Source: Puccinellia tenuiflora
Taxonomy: Eukaryota; Streptophyta; Magnoliopsida; Poales; Poaceae
Length of the DNA: 64,000 bases
Assembly (NCBI GenBank): GCA_012064385.1
Contig: QRDG01000518.1
Span: 345,460 to 409,459 of the forward strand
Direction: 5' to 3'
The first letter of the stretch is position 1. Each line of letters starts with the position of its first letter. The notes beneath the pieces are model-generated. The model was given only the letters and a program-made list of their open reading frames with translations, was not told where the DNA came from and did no database searches. The position numbers were made by a program, and so were the translations under genes. Of the stretch, positions 23,182 to 35,400 are shown piece by piece.

Positions 23182-24673
23182 GTTTTGCCGGCTTAGAGGT
23201 TCGACATATCTCCCGAGATGACAATGAAGCTGCTGATGCCTTGGCCAGAATAGGATCCAAGAAAAAGGCAGTGCCATCAGACGTATTTCTCCATCACCTT
23301 CACAAGCCGTCCATCAAAGGCGGCGATGAAGATTACCCTTTGTCAGCAGAATCAGTTCAGGTGTGCTTGGTAACCCCAGATTGGACCACACCCTACATTG
23401 ATTTCTTGATAAATAAGAAACTGCCCAAGGATGATGAGGTGCTAAGCCATCAAATTGAGCGTCGAGCAAAGGCGTACACGATTATTGACGGACAACTCTA
23501 TAAGAGGAGCACATCCGGCATCTTCCAAAGATGCGTCTCTCCGGAGGAAGGATGGCAAATCCTGGAAGAAATCCACTCCGGCGAATGTGGGCATCACGTG
23601 GCGGCAAAGGCGTTAGTCGCCAAGGCGTTTCGGCACGGATTCTTCTGGCTGACGGCTAAAGAGGACGCTATCAACATTGTCAAGACTTGTGAAGGGTGTC
23701 AGCGCTACGCAAAGCAGGTTCACTTACCGGCTCAGGAGCTCCGAACGATCCCTATCACTTGGCCATTTGCGGTCTGGGGGCTCGACATGGTGGGACCTTT
23801 TAAGACGGCAAGGGGAGGCTTAACCCACCTGCTGGTGGCGGTCGACAAATTCACGAAGTGGGTGGAGGCAAAGCCCATCAAGAAACTCGACGGAGCTACA
23901 GCTACAAAGTTCATCGTCGAGATTACAACTCGATTCGGCACACCGCATAGCATTATCACTGACAATGGCACAAACTTTGTCGTCGGTGAGCTAGCGAAGT
24001 TCTGCAGCCGATCAAAAATCGACTCGATGTGGCATCGATGTCACACCCGCAATCCAATGGACAGGTAGAGCGCACTAACGGCATTATTCTGTAAGGTATT
24101 AAGCCGAGGCTTGAAACTCCTTTGCATCGAGCAGCCGGCGCTTGGGTTGATGAATTGCCGGCGGTCTTATGGAGTATTCGTACTACCACAAATAGATCAA
24201 CCGGCTTCACCCCTTTCTTCCTGGTCTATGGTGCAGAAGCGGTGCTCCCATCCGACATGATCCACGATTCGCCTAGAGTCGCAGCCTACGTCGAAAAAGA
24301 CGCAGAAGAAGCACGCCAAGATGGCTTAGATATCCTCGAAGAAGAAAGAGAGTTAGCTCTCCAAAGATCCGCCATCTATCAACAAGATCTACGTCGCTAC
24401 CAGAACCGTAGAGTGCGGAATCGATCTTTTCGAGAAGGCGACTTAGTGCTTCGGCTTTTGCAAAGCCGGCAGCACAAATTATCCCCGCCATGGGAAGGGC
24501 CTTTCGTTATCAGCAAAGTTCTGAAAAACGGGTCATATTATCTCCTCGACTTAAGGGATTCAAAGAAAGATCCCAGGAAGAAAGGTCGCAAGAGGAAAAG
24601 GCATGTAGATGACGACTTAGATGAGACGAAACGTCCGTGGAATATCGCTCAGCTACGTCCTTTTTACACTTAG
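23182..24673 (+). pseudogene. Ty3/gypsy pol: RNase H end and integrase
   Basis: The frame opens at the insertion boundary with the RNase H tail (HISRDDNEAADALARIG). An integrase HHCC zinc region follows (GECGHHVAAKAL...TCEGCQRYAK, about 23580-23710), then the catalytic core with Asp in GLDMVGPF and Asp in IITDNGTNF. A frameshift near 24010-24090 falls around the catalytic Glu (NGQVERTNG). The C-terminal domain is readable again from about 24115 to 24673, ending in AQLRPFYT. The type is a plant Gypsy element with an added antisense gene. The 5' half (LTR, gag, protease, RT) is missing, cut by the copy 2 insertion or by an assembly join. Confidence 0.85.
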
Positions 24674-25242
24674 CAAATTCTATTGTAACCATGTCAATGT
24701 GATCATGAAATAAAAATTGGTTTCTCTCATGTCGAATTCGAGAATCTGTACCATCCTTTATTTCCCTATGATCTTATTGTTAGTCTGTTTACCCGAAATT
24801 GCCTGTGTTGCTCTTATTGGTAAACTCTTTCATGTTGAATCCGCCTTAAGGTGATGAAAAATCAACGTTTTGCGAAATTAATGTTTGTCTGCTAGCTTTT
24901 TGCGCCGGGTTGCTTCAAAGCGTTTCGGCACCTAAAGGCGGCACTTGTTCTGAGTCTAAACAGATTGGTCATTGAGTACCCTGTTGCTCAGCGAGTTAGC
25001 TTCGCCATAAGTTTGCCGGCGCTTAAAGGCTAAGGTGTCAAGGCCAGATTTAACTGAGGCCTAAAATTGCAAGTTTGCAAAATATAAAGCTGATTAACGT
25101 ACAACAAAAGGCTAAGTTAGTTCTAGACATATACATTGTTTGGACGGCTTTACATGTTGCCCATTACATTTTCAGGATAGCCGACTCAACGAGCAAGTTC
25201 GGCTCAGGACGATTTCTCCACCGCCTCAGTGTCTTCATCTGA
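24674..25242. other. Spacer between Gypsy pol and the antisense gene
   Basis: About 570 bp without a plausible frame. It separates the converging 3' ends of the sense pol and the antisense gene, where polyadenylation signals of both could lie. No individual signal is claimed. Confidence 0.5.
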
Positions 25243-28200
25243 TTAAACAGGAGTTGGCGGACACGGTATTTCCTTGAAGATAGTGGTCAAGGAGACCATG
25301 TTGGCAATCTTGCTGACATAACCGGAGACGGACCGAAGGATCTTCTTGCGATCTTGGTCGTCCAGCGGCGTGCCGTCCTCCTTTTCAAGAGGGAAGCCGG
25401 ATGCCACTCACCACGCTTCTGCCTCCAGGTAATGTGCCATCATCAAGCCCAAGGCCTTCTTGGCACCTCCACGAGCACTGGAACGAAGGCGTTCATCGAA
25501 GAATGAAACCGCTTCGGTCAGTTCAGCTTCTAAGCTGGCAAGGTTCGTCGGGGGCTCGGGGTTGCCGGGAAAGAACTTCTCAGCAAGATCTTTTCCCGAA
25601 GAGATAATCTTCGGGATAAGCTCCCCTACTTCCAGAATCCGGTCAAGCCGATTTTCCGCCGTTAGCTCATGGCCGTAACCCGCCGGAGCTGCAGAAGGGC
25701 GAAGTTCAGTTATATTTGGCTAAGACAGAGCGATGAGTTTAAGTTTTTCGATACTTACTCAGAAGCTGGTTGTCGATGGCCAGCGACTCATCGAGGCGCC
25801 TATTAAGCCGGTCCTGGATTTCATTGAAGGCATCCTTGTGGCTCTGCCTCTCTGATTCCAGGAGTTGTTCGGCTTTGGCAAGATTCTTCTTGGCCGTCTC
25901 TAGCTCCGCCGCCATCGATTGGTTAAGCTTATTCAACTCAATATTCTCGTCGCGGAGCCGATCGACAATGCCGGCGTTTTCGGCAAGCTCCTTGGCTTTG
26001 ATGATGGCGTCTGCAAGACAAAATGTCAGCAGTATAAAAACAAGCCTGGAAGTCAAAGCTAAGGATTCGGCATTTGTACCTTGGTATTGAACCCGGTCTG
26101 CCTCAAACCCTTCGATGATGGCGTCTTTGGTCGCCAGTTCAGTCTTGAGCCGGCGCATCTCCTGATTTCGCACACCCAAAGAATTGAGGGTTTCAGCGCC
26201 AATTTTCGGTGGATCTGCGTAAGGAATTGCTAAAAGCCTAAAGCTATGTTTACAAGTTAAGGTGGCTACATGGCGACATTTCATGGCTAGGGGGCTAAGT
26301 GTATGCATGCGCATTAACTCGGATCACTATGACGGCTAGTTTTAATAACTTAACCCGGCATAGTGCTCGGGGGCTACTGGGTAAGATATTTTACCTGGTA
26401 GTGCTCGCGGAGAAGCGTCATGCCGGCCTCAAAGCTATCAGCAAAGTAGTTCTGCTGATTTTCAAGGATTTCTATGACATCAAAGGTGTCATAGGCCTTG
26501 GTGTGATCCGGCTCGTCGTCCCGGACGGTTGTTCCCTTCTTCGGGGAAACCGAGGTGCCTTCATGAACCGGTTCATAAATTCCGACTTGATGCGCCCTTC
26601 CTCGTCGAAGGCTTCGACTTTGATTGGGGGAAAGATTGGGGCATCATCAGTCGGAGCTTCAGCCCTTGGAGAGGATGTTTCAGTCACTTTCCCCGTCATC
26701 TCTGTCCATTGTGTGGGGGGAGTTACCCCGGCTCTCCCAACATGCGAAGCTGGCACTATCGTGCGAGTGCTCTCTTCTCTTGGGTTCGGCTGTGAAACTG
26801 ATGGAGTTGATGGAGGGATGGCAGGAGAGGCTTTCTTCCTCGTGGCGACCGTCTTTGTTTTCAACGGAGCGCCTTTCTTCAGCCTGCAAAAGTAAAAGAT
26901 GTTCAGCAAATCCGGCATTACTGCAAGGGGAGGAGGAGATGTAGCTAGTCGACTTACTTTTTGCTGGGGATGTTTAGCCCAGTAAGAGCGTCATCATCCT
27001 CAGACGGCTTAGTGCCGCTGGTGGTCGATTGGCCCTTCCTCTTCCGGCTTTCTGCGGTAGCCGAGGAAAGGGAGATGGGCCGCGTGGGCGCCTTGCTGGA
27101 TGATGGCTTCCCAGCAGGGCGGACGTCGGTGATTCCAGCAATCTGACATATCACATGTTAGTCCGACAAAAGCAAACCCGAATCTCTCAAAGAATTGAAC
27201 TTTATTTAGTCAAAGTACCTTTGGGGGAGGGTTGGTCGCCGTAAACATCGACAATGATTCTTCATATTGCCGGCCTGCTCCAGGCCGGGCTTTGATGAGC
27301 TTGTTGAAGCGAGCCTCAAAGAGGCCCTGCTCCAAGTCTTTCTCGTTGATCCTCATAGGATCAGAATTATCCGTGTACTCGCAGAGAAGGCGAGCACGAT
27401 GTTGGAGGGGCTGAATTCGTCTCTTCATCCAGCAATTAATGGTGTCCTCCCCAGTCAAGGGAGGAGAGCCGGACGTCAGTTGCGCAATCCGCGCTTGGAG
27501 GGCGGCATGTTCCGTCGGCATTACACCTGACGGCTTCTTCTTCCAGGAGGGCAGCGGCGTGCCGGCTTCGTCTGTGAAAGGGGCGAGCCCCTGCAGCCGG
27601 TTTGGCGTCGCCACATCCTTGCAGTAGAAGAATGTAGACACCCATCCCTTTGCCGAATCCACGATTGGCACTTGAGGGTACCAATCAATGTCTCGGCGGC
27701 AATTGAAGCTGATTGTGCCGGCCACCAGCAGCTCTTTGTTGACGGTCTGCCTCTTGACTAGGAAACATCGTTCGAAGAAGTCTAACCTAGGTTTTATACC
27801 TAAGTATCCTTCGAACAGCGCTACAAAGCCGGAGATGTACAGCAGGCTGTTTGGGGTTATGTTGTGGAGCTGGAGGCCGTAGTGATCTAAGAGATCTATC
27901 ATGAAAGCCGACGGCGGCAAGGAGAATCCCCTGATTACATGGGAAGAAAGTAGTACCCGCTCGTCTCTGATGGGAGTCGGGTAGGGATCGCCGCAAGCAG
28001 ATCGCCAAGTCGGATTCGACTCAGAAGTTGGAGCAATGGCTCCGTCGGTCTCCATCCCCTTCAACTCGACCTCGTCCACGGCCGAGCAGGCCCAGTTGCG
28101 GGACGGGTTGCTGGCCGCGTCTTTGTTGCCGGCTTCCTCCTCTTCCTCTTCCTCACCGACACTTGCATCGTCGATGGTGGCTTCAGCGGTTGGAGCGGTA

Positions 28201-28421
28201 GAAGCCATTGTGGCAGCAGCTTCGGCTGCGGCTTTCGCTAACGCCACTGTATCGTGGCCCGAAGCGGCGGAAGAACTCACCGGAGTTGGTGAGGATGCAG
28301 GAGTAGCGGCGGATGGCTCGGTGGCGGCGGCGGTGGCCGTGGAAGCAGCTCCTCCCATCGGCGGAGTCGGACCGGCCGCGGCTGCGTCGAGCACTGGAGA
28401 ACTCGGAGCACTGGATGCCAT
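25243..28421 (-). pseudogene. Spliced antisense gene of the Gypsy element (putative gypsy-type transposon domain)
   Basis: On the minus strand six exons join at GT-AG sites: 28421-27219, 27142-26958, 26883-26395, 26214-26080, 26010-25759 and 25688-25243. Exon 1 starts at MASSAPSSP, has a long Ala/Pro/Ser-rich leader with an acidic EEEEEE tract, then a globular region (DHYGLQLHNITPNSLLYISG, GTISFNCRRDIDWYPQ). That region matches my memory of the plant family annotated as putative gypsy-type transposon (PF04195). Exons 2-3 are low-complexity, exons 4-5 are coiled coil, and exon 6 contains KKALGLMMAHYLEAEAWW. Exon 3 needs a frame change near 26550, so this copy is probably broken. The biochemical role is unknown. 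Such antisense genes are known between pol and the 3' LTR in some grass Gypsy families. Confidence 0.65.
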
Positions 28422-28926
28422 GGAAATCGAAGAAGAGATGAAGATTGCGCTCGGGAGTGAGATGAGATCTGGAGGAGTTGGAGCTAGGGCTGCGAATGGT
28501 GTGGAGATCGCGGAGGAGACGAGGTGGTCGCCACTTATAGTGCTGCGCCGAGATTTGTGCAACGGTTCGTAGCCGGGTTTTGCGCCACGTGTCTCGGATC
28601 AAGCCGTTGGTGACGGTTCCTTCTCTCCGACGCCTCGGTTCCAGCGCGGGAAAAACGGAAACTAGCCCCTGCATTCAAAAGATGCTCTTCCACTCACACT
28701 ACCGGGTCTGACGTAACTGTCAAATCGGCGGACGCGTGTCGTTGCACGCTCAAGTATTTTTTCGGCATACAAAGCCGGCACAGTTAAAATCGACAAAGCT
28801 GTTCGACATGATTTCAGGTTTCTGGGAATGCTCCAAGACTGAAGACGGATGATGAATTTCCCGGACATCATATTGCCGGAAGATTGAAGACAGCCGCTGA
28901 AGTACTTGAAGCTTTCCGGGGGCTAC

Positions 28927-29390
28927 TGTTGGGGTTATGCCGAACAGGTGTCTTCACAGAGAAGATTAAAAGCCAGCAGACCAGGGTGGCCCAAAGTGGT
29001 GGTAAGCCGAATCCGGCTTACCGGGCGGCCCAGTATGCTGAAGCATGGGAGGCCCATTCGGCTAAGGAAAGACTCTAGAAGCCGGCCTGTATTGCAGAAG
29101 ACTTAGCCCACAAGGCAAGGCCCAAGACGGGATGGAGTAAGACTCTGTTCTTAGTCGGTTAGGTTTCCTCCTGTAAGTCCAGGGTCTGGACGCCTTTATA
29201 AGCCGGCCCCTGAGACGCCTTAGGGCACATACGATCTCAACCATAATCCACTGTAACTCGGCGATATTGCCTTATAGTGAATTATAGCAGCACGTAGGAT
29301 CTCGCCACCGACGTGAGATCCGAAGCTGGGTAAACTCGGCTCTATGTCCCGGATCACCCCACGTCTGCAAAACCCCTCTCTCTACCTAGC
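28927..29390 (+). mobile_element. Gypsy 3' LTR
   Basis: The LTR begins TGTTGGGGTTATGCC right after a purine-rich tract (CCGGGGGCTAC, about 28916-28926). It contains a TTTATAAG box at 29195-29202. A clear CA terminus is not visible; the end is placed near 29390, where the sequence character changes, so the LTR may be truncated. It is similar in style to the minus-strand Gypsy LTR at 2994 but not the same sequence. Confidence 0.6.
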
Positions 29391-32300
29391 TCGATGGCAC
29401 CGCTACCGCGACTAGATTCGACAATACCACGACAGGTGTTGTTGTTGCGAGCACCAGGAAGGCAGTTGCAGCACGGCCCTGCTACGTCGAGCTGTGGTCG
29501 TGCGCAAGGAGGGATGCTGCATCGGCGATGCCACGACAGGGTTCTCCGGCAACGACCTGCACCCGACGGCCCAGCATGTTTCGATCAACGGACGGTGATG
29601 TGGCGGTTGGAGGTAGGGGATTTTTTTTCTCATGTTAGAGATGTGGTGTGTGGTCAGGAACGGATGGGTAGGGGCATACGTGTCAAGCGGGAGGCAGGGA
29701 TTTTTGCCCCCAAATCCCGGTGTACACTCAGCGCTGCCCCAAATTTGTCGTTTCTGTTTCTCAGTATCTGCTAGCGTAAATTGCGCTCGCCGCCACCAAC
29801 AGGATTCGCCGGGGGGACGTGTCAGCCATCTGCCAGATCACCAGCCCCTACTCGTCGCTGCTACAGTTCTGTTAGCAAGGGCGTCGGCGGCTTCTACTGC
29901 CGCACCGCATCCCAGGTCGGCCCTCCGCCGAGATCCCCAAGCCCGCCCCGAGCTCCCGAGCAGAGGCGGCGCTCTCCTTCCTGCCACCGCTCACCAGCAG
30001 CCACCGCCTCATCAGAAGCCAATGTCGTCCCTAACATCCTCCTAGGCTCGGCGCTACCCGGCCTCCTCCAATCAGGGGAGCGCCCGTGCTGTGATTTTCG
30101 TCCTTCAGGTTTTGATTTTGCTCATTCGTTTGCTATTTTTCTCTCCGACGTTGATATTGCAAACCAGAAACTTCGATTAGCTACTTACACATTTGAACTG
30201 CTATCTGTATGTACGTGCATCTGCAGTACTATTCATGTATATTGAGTTATCCATGTAAAACACCCTAGATTTCCTTTCCGTTCGGTTTGGTTTCGCCACG
30301 AGCCCAATCTGTATGTCAAAATGACATCAAGGACTGTAACTATGTTTGTTTTATTTTATTTTTCTGCTTATCTTGCGTATATTTAGGAAATGCCTTAGCG
30401 AGCTCGCTATCTTGATTTGCACGGACTGTTGAGGCATGAACAAAGAAGAGAGATTTTAACAGTAATGGCACTTCTCAGTACAGTTATTGTGGTGCACTAG
30501 TTTCTGAGGTGGCACGCGTAAGTGTTAGTAGCTTCTGTGTGTGCGCTGAAGGCATGCTAATATATGGGAAGTTGCTTCTAAATGTATATTTTATGGAATT
30601 AATTGGTTGACACTGCTGAGCTATGTATGTTGTGATTCTCTTCTTGCAGATTGTGCAGTTGCTCATTGTCCAGTAGCTCAACATTAACAGAAAACACATG
30701 CAAGAACAAACTCATTCCTTGCTGGTGAATGATGGAATTTATTCTGGGTAATTTCTTACTCACTAGATTCTGGTTTTACCCCCATTTAATTTAATTTTGT
30801 GTTGTATAAATTCAGAACCATATTTTTGGATGATGACGTTCAAAACAATCAGAAAACGTGAATACATTTATGGATATACCTATGTGTCATATTACCTATT
30901 GGTTACTTTGCATTTCTAAATTATTATTACTAAACTTGTTGCACCTGCATTAGTCTTTACTTAGGGCAGTGGTGGTACTGATGCTGCTCGCTGTGGTTAA
31001 TTTCAACATTTGACATGCTTTTATGTTCTTAGTTGGCTGTTGTTAACCATGCCAGGTACCACTCAGTTCAGTTTGTCAACGATGATATTATAAGGTTGTA
31101 ATGAGTAACCTCTCTTTTTCTACAATGCTTCTGCCGGCGAAGAAGAAATGAATATGGTCGAAGATATATTTTTACGAGCTGCTGGAACAGGTTTTCCTTG
31201 TTGCTCTTTGTTGAAATTCGATGCTTCAGATATAAACTAATAATTGTAGTACTATGTTTTTTCTAACATCTTGAAATTGGTAGAATTCAATTTAGGTCTC
31301 TGATTTGCATCTTTAATTGAATTTTTAAAAATATGCACTCCAGTTGTTGCGCGGTGATGTGGTTTAAATACATTGTATGTTTGATGTTCAAAATTGTCAG
31401 GTTCAATCGTTGCTTTTAGTAATCTTGCCCATGTTCTTTTGGCTTGCTTTGTTAAGTAAATTCGATATGTCTCCACAGAACAATATTGTTGTTAAGGAAA
31501 ACTTCTATTAGGGCTTGTTACGGAACCCTTCACACTCCACAATTCCCCAAGTACGTCTCCTAAATCTGATTCCGCGCTCCCTCGTTTAAATCCGGAGCTT
31601 GGCCGCCCGTTCAACAGCCCAATCCATGGCGCTAGACAAGCTACACCCATGTCAGGTCGTTAGCCAAACATGGGTGTACTTGGCCATCAAAGTAAGAAAT
31701 GCAAGGCTGGAGCACTCGTGCCCATTGGTGCCCCATGGTCTAGCAGCTGGTGTAAAATGGCTGATTAGCTAAAAACATTTGTTTAAGATGATGTATTTAA
31801 CTAATTGTATGTTTTAAGGTAATATGATTCATGCCAAATTTGGTGCTCAAGATCTAAGTTATCACCTTGGATGGTTTCTTGGACCGCCATTTGAGGGCAC
31901 TAGATTGTCAAAGATATTAATACGTAGCGTCTATCATTAGTAGAATTGAAATGTTCCGTTAAACCTTTTGTTCCTAACAAATGTTGTTTATTTATATTAA
32001 TTTTTGTGTCACACATTGTATGCAAGATTACTAGTACGAGGAGAAGAGCCATGTCTCAGGGAGAGTTGTCCTTGTTAGATCACGAGATCCAAATGACCTA
32101 AAAGGAATTTTCTTAGCATTGCCACTACGATCTGCATCGTATTAAGTTGATACGGATCATACTCAAATAAATTCCAGTAATATGATTTTACAAATTCTAG
32201 TCACATGTACACTTGGGAATTTAATTTGTTAATCGGCCTTGCCTGAAAAACAATCTTGCAAGTCCGTACTAGTACTATACATATCCAACATCTCACACCA

Positions 32301-32433
32301 ATCATGTGATTACTTACTAGCAAGAAATCAAATAGTTTGATTACGTACACATTTCCTTTTGAACATACATTATACAGTTAAGTGGTTTACCGGACTGTAT
32401 TCGCAGTTAGCAGGCGTCATTCATTTTCTTATG
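29391..32433. other. Unassigned intergenic DNA
   Basis: The first 700 bases are GC-rich with short Pro/Arg-rich frames, and the rest is AT-rich. Only short frames without recognisable domains occur on either strand. A GGGCTTGTTACGG stretch after TTA near 31510 recalls a Harbinger/Tourist-type MITE end, but no matching second end was found. The last part is the downstream flank of the ABCG gene. Confidence 0.4.
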
Positions 32434-35400
32434 CTACCGCCGCTGGAAATTGAGGTGCTTGAGGGAGACGAAGAAGAGAAAGCCAAATAGGGCAATAGCA
32501 GCCACGTGCAGGTAGGTGATGAGGTTGAAGTAGCGGTCCTCGAGGCCAAGGTAGCCCTCTAGGAACTCCCGCACTGTCTGGTCCGGCTGCCCAGGCACAT
32601 GGATCAGCTCCGTCCGGTCGCCCAGCTGCGAGAACATCAGCCCTACACCGTCCATGCTGCTGGGTTAGCCCAGTACACCCACCTCCACCACACTGGGATC
32701 ATCTGTATCCAGATTACCACATTGGTGTGTTGTTCATCAGGTTAAGTAAGCATTATAATTATTTTTGTTCTCTAAAGTATGCATTGTATTTATATATAGT
32801 GACTAATATAAGGACTAAATTGATGGAGGAAGGTCATACCTCTCTTGCGACGAGGAAGCCGGAGAAGACATTCCAAAAGATGAAGATAAGGAAAGACAAC
32901 CCGGAAGCTATCTCAATGTTAGGTGTTAGTGCCACTGTCATCATTCCGAGGAGTGTGTAGTACATGAAGTTTAGCACCATGTAAAGTACAAACCAACAGA
33001 ACTTGACGGCGATCATCTGGAACCCAATCATTGGGTATACGATTGCCGCAAAGATGAAAACTTGGACAAGCATGTAAGGTAGTTCAACCGCCACCTGCAA
33101 ATTAACAGATTCCAATGTCCGAGTTGAGAAAAAAGTGTTAAGCCTTCTAAGATTAGATCACTTATTCTGTGTTGGAGCAGATTGGTGAAATAATATTATT
33201 ACCTGAGCTATGGCATAGGCCAAGGTAGAGTATGTGCCTGCCGCTTTTTCTCGGTAGAGAACAACCCTCTCCATTGCCACAACTGGTTGTAAGATGGTGC
33301 AATTATTAAAGCCTAGAAATAGTGCTGATCCGTATATGAGTCCTAGTATGTTGAATATATCTTGCTGTTGTTTTCTGTTACACAGGAAAACCGGGTTATT
33401 ATATGATTGAGGTATGATCATTTTTCATGAAAGAAAATCATTAGGTTTTTTTTCGTTCCTACTTACATGGTTGAGCCAGTTTGCCAGAATACAATTCCAA
33501 ACATAATTGACATAGCAAACGTATTTAGGTATCGAACAACATTGTGCTCTGGGTTTTTCCAGTATGCACATCTTTGTTTCCACAGGCAAGCCATACATTG
33601 TGCCCTAAAGTTCTGCCAGTATCTTGGAGGAAAACATAGATCATCTCTGTTTGGTGCTGGTTTTCCAAGCTCATCAACTAGAAGCATGTTCTCCCTGCAG
33701 AAACAAGGTAATTTTTTCTTATTATTCAATCCAGCAGGTGTAGCATTATGATTAATTACGTCACACTTACCTGTATAGGGCAGAGCTCCGGTAAAGTTCT
33801 GCATAATCTACTCCAATCTCATATTCTGTTGTGTGTGAACTAATATCCAACATCCATGCTGCTGGGTTTTGTCCCTCTTTTATTTTAGGAACGCCAGGCA
33901 TAGCCTATGACAAGGAAATTTTAATATTTTCCTCTCCATCTTGTGAATAGATATTTTAAATAGGTCGCCCTTACCTCGAAATACTTTATCATGTTGCTAG
34001 AAAGTGGACCTAGTGAACCACTATATATGATCTGACCACCTCTTTTCATAAGTAGAAGCTGTAATTAGTCAAACTGGATTAAAAATAAATTCAGATTGAA
34101 AATTTATTTGAAGTTGAGAAAGAAATTAACTTAAATTAAATTACGTTTTTTTAATTTAAGTTAAGAGAGGTGATTTATTACAATCATATAGAAAGCGCTG
34201 TTTCAAACCGTAAATAAATAGAAGGCTAGTTGAATGTCATTAGCAATTATTTGTATGATACTATCAACACATATATAAACAAGGAAATGTGATGTTCAAC
34301 TATATTTGATGTACAAAGCATGCTAATTTCAATTATATGTAATTGATAGGGTAAGTATACTCTATGCAGTCTTTGATCTTGAGTTCTTGGCACCATAGCA
34401 CTATGCATTATCTTTCTTGCTAGTTCAGTTATTTTCTTTTACCAATTTGAAGTCTACACTTACTCGTACCTCATCAAAAGATTCAAATATCTCAATGCTT
34501 GGCTGATGAATTGTGCAGACAACAGTTCGTCCAGTATCCACTGTCTTTCTTACTGTTCTCATGACAATGGCTGCAGCACGGGCATCCAAGCCAGTGGTTG
34601 GCTCATCCACAAATAAAATGGATGGACTAGCTACAAGCTCCACTGCTATTGTTAGTCTTTTTCGCCCACCAGACCCACCAAGGCATTCTTCAATCTAGTT
34701 AACTCAACTAGTTCCATGACTTCGTATATAAACATCTGAAACATGTTTGAAGAGAAATCTGTTAGATATTTGCTTTTCCAACGATGGTAAAGATCGCAAG
34801 TGGTCATTGCACATACATCTCTTTCGCGTGATTCAATGTTTGAAGGCAGGCGAAGCCACGCAGAAAACTGAAGTGACTCATACACGGTGAGGTTAGGGGA
34901 GTGAATGTCACTCTGTTCACAATAGGCTGAGATCCTTGAGAATGTCCCCTGCTTCTTTGGGTATCCTGCTATCCTAATAGTACCTTCAGTATATCCTCCA
35001 GTTTTTCTTCCAGCCAAAACATCTAGCAATGTTGTCTTTCCGGCACCAGTGATCCCCATCAGAGCTGTTAGTACGCCAGGCCTAAAAGCACCACTGACAT
35101 CTTGTAATAACTGAAGCTTCTTCTCTGTTACTTTAGACCGCACCATCTCCTAATGGAAGGTATACATACTATTGGTGAACAAGTGACTAGAATGCACACA
35201 GCTATTTATTAACATACTGAGTTCTCATGAGCTTACCTTAGGCATGTCAACAAAATAGTTGATATGATCAAATACAAGGGTAAGAGGCCGAAATGGGAAA
35301 ACAAACTGAGTTGGTGATGCTTGGTTAGTTCCAACACTATTGTCCGTGCACCCTGTCACCTTTTTCGGGGCATCAGTGTTAAGTTGATGCTTGTGTGGCA

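Noticed and set aside
29394..30245. Candidate genes in the GC-rich stretch after the Gypsy LTR
   Set aside because: Frames are short, Pro/Arg-rich, overlap on both strands and show no domain, splice pattern or start context that favours one.
31508..31745. Possible Harbinger/Tourist MITE starting GGGCTTGTTACGG after TTA
   Set aside because: No inverted counterpart of the end or second TTA was found nearby.
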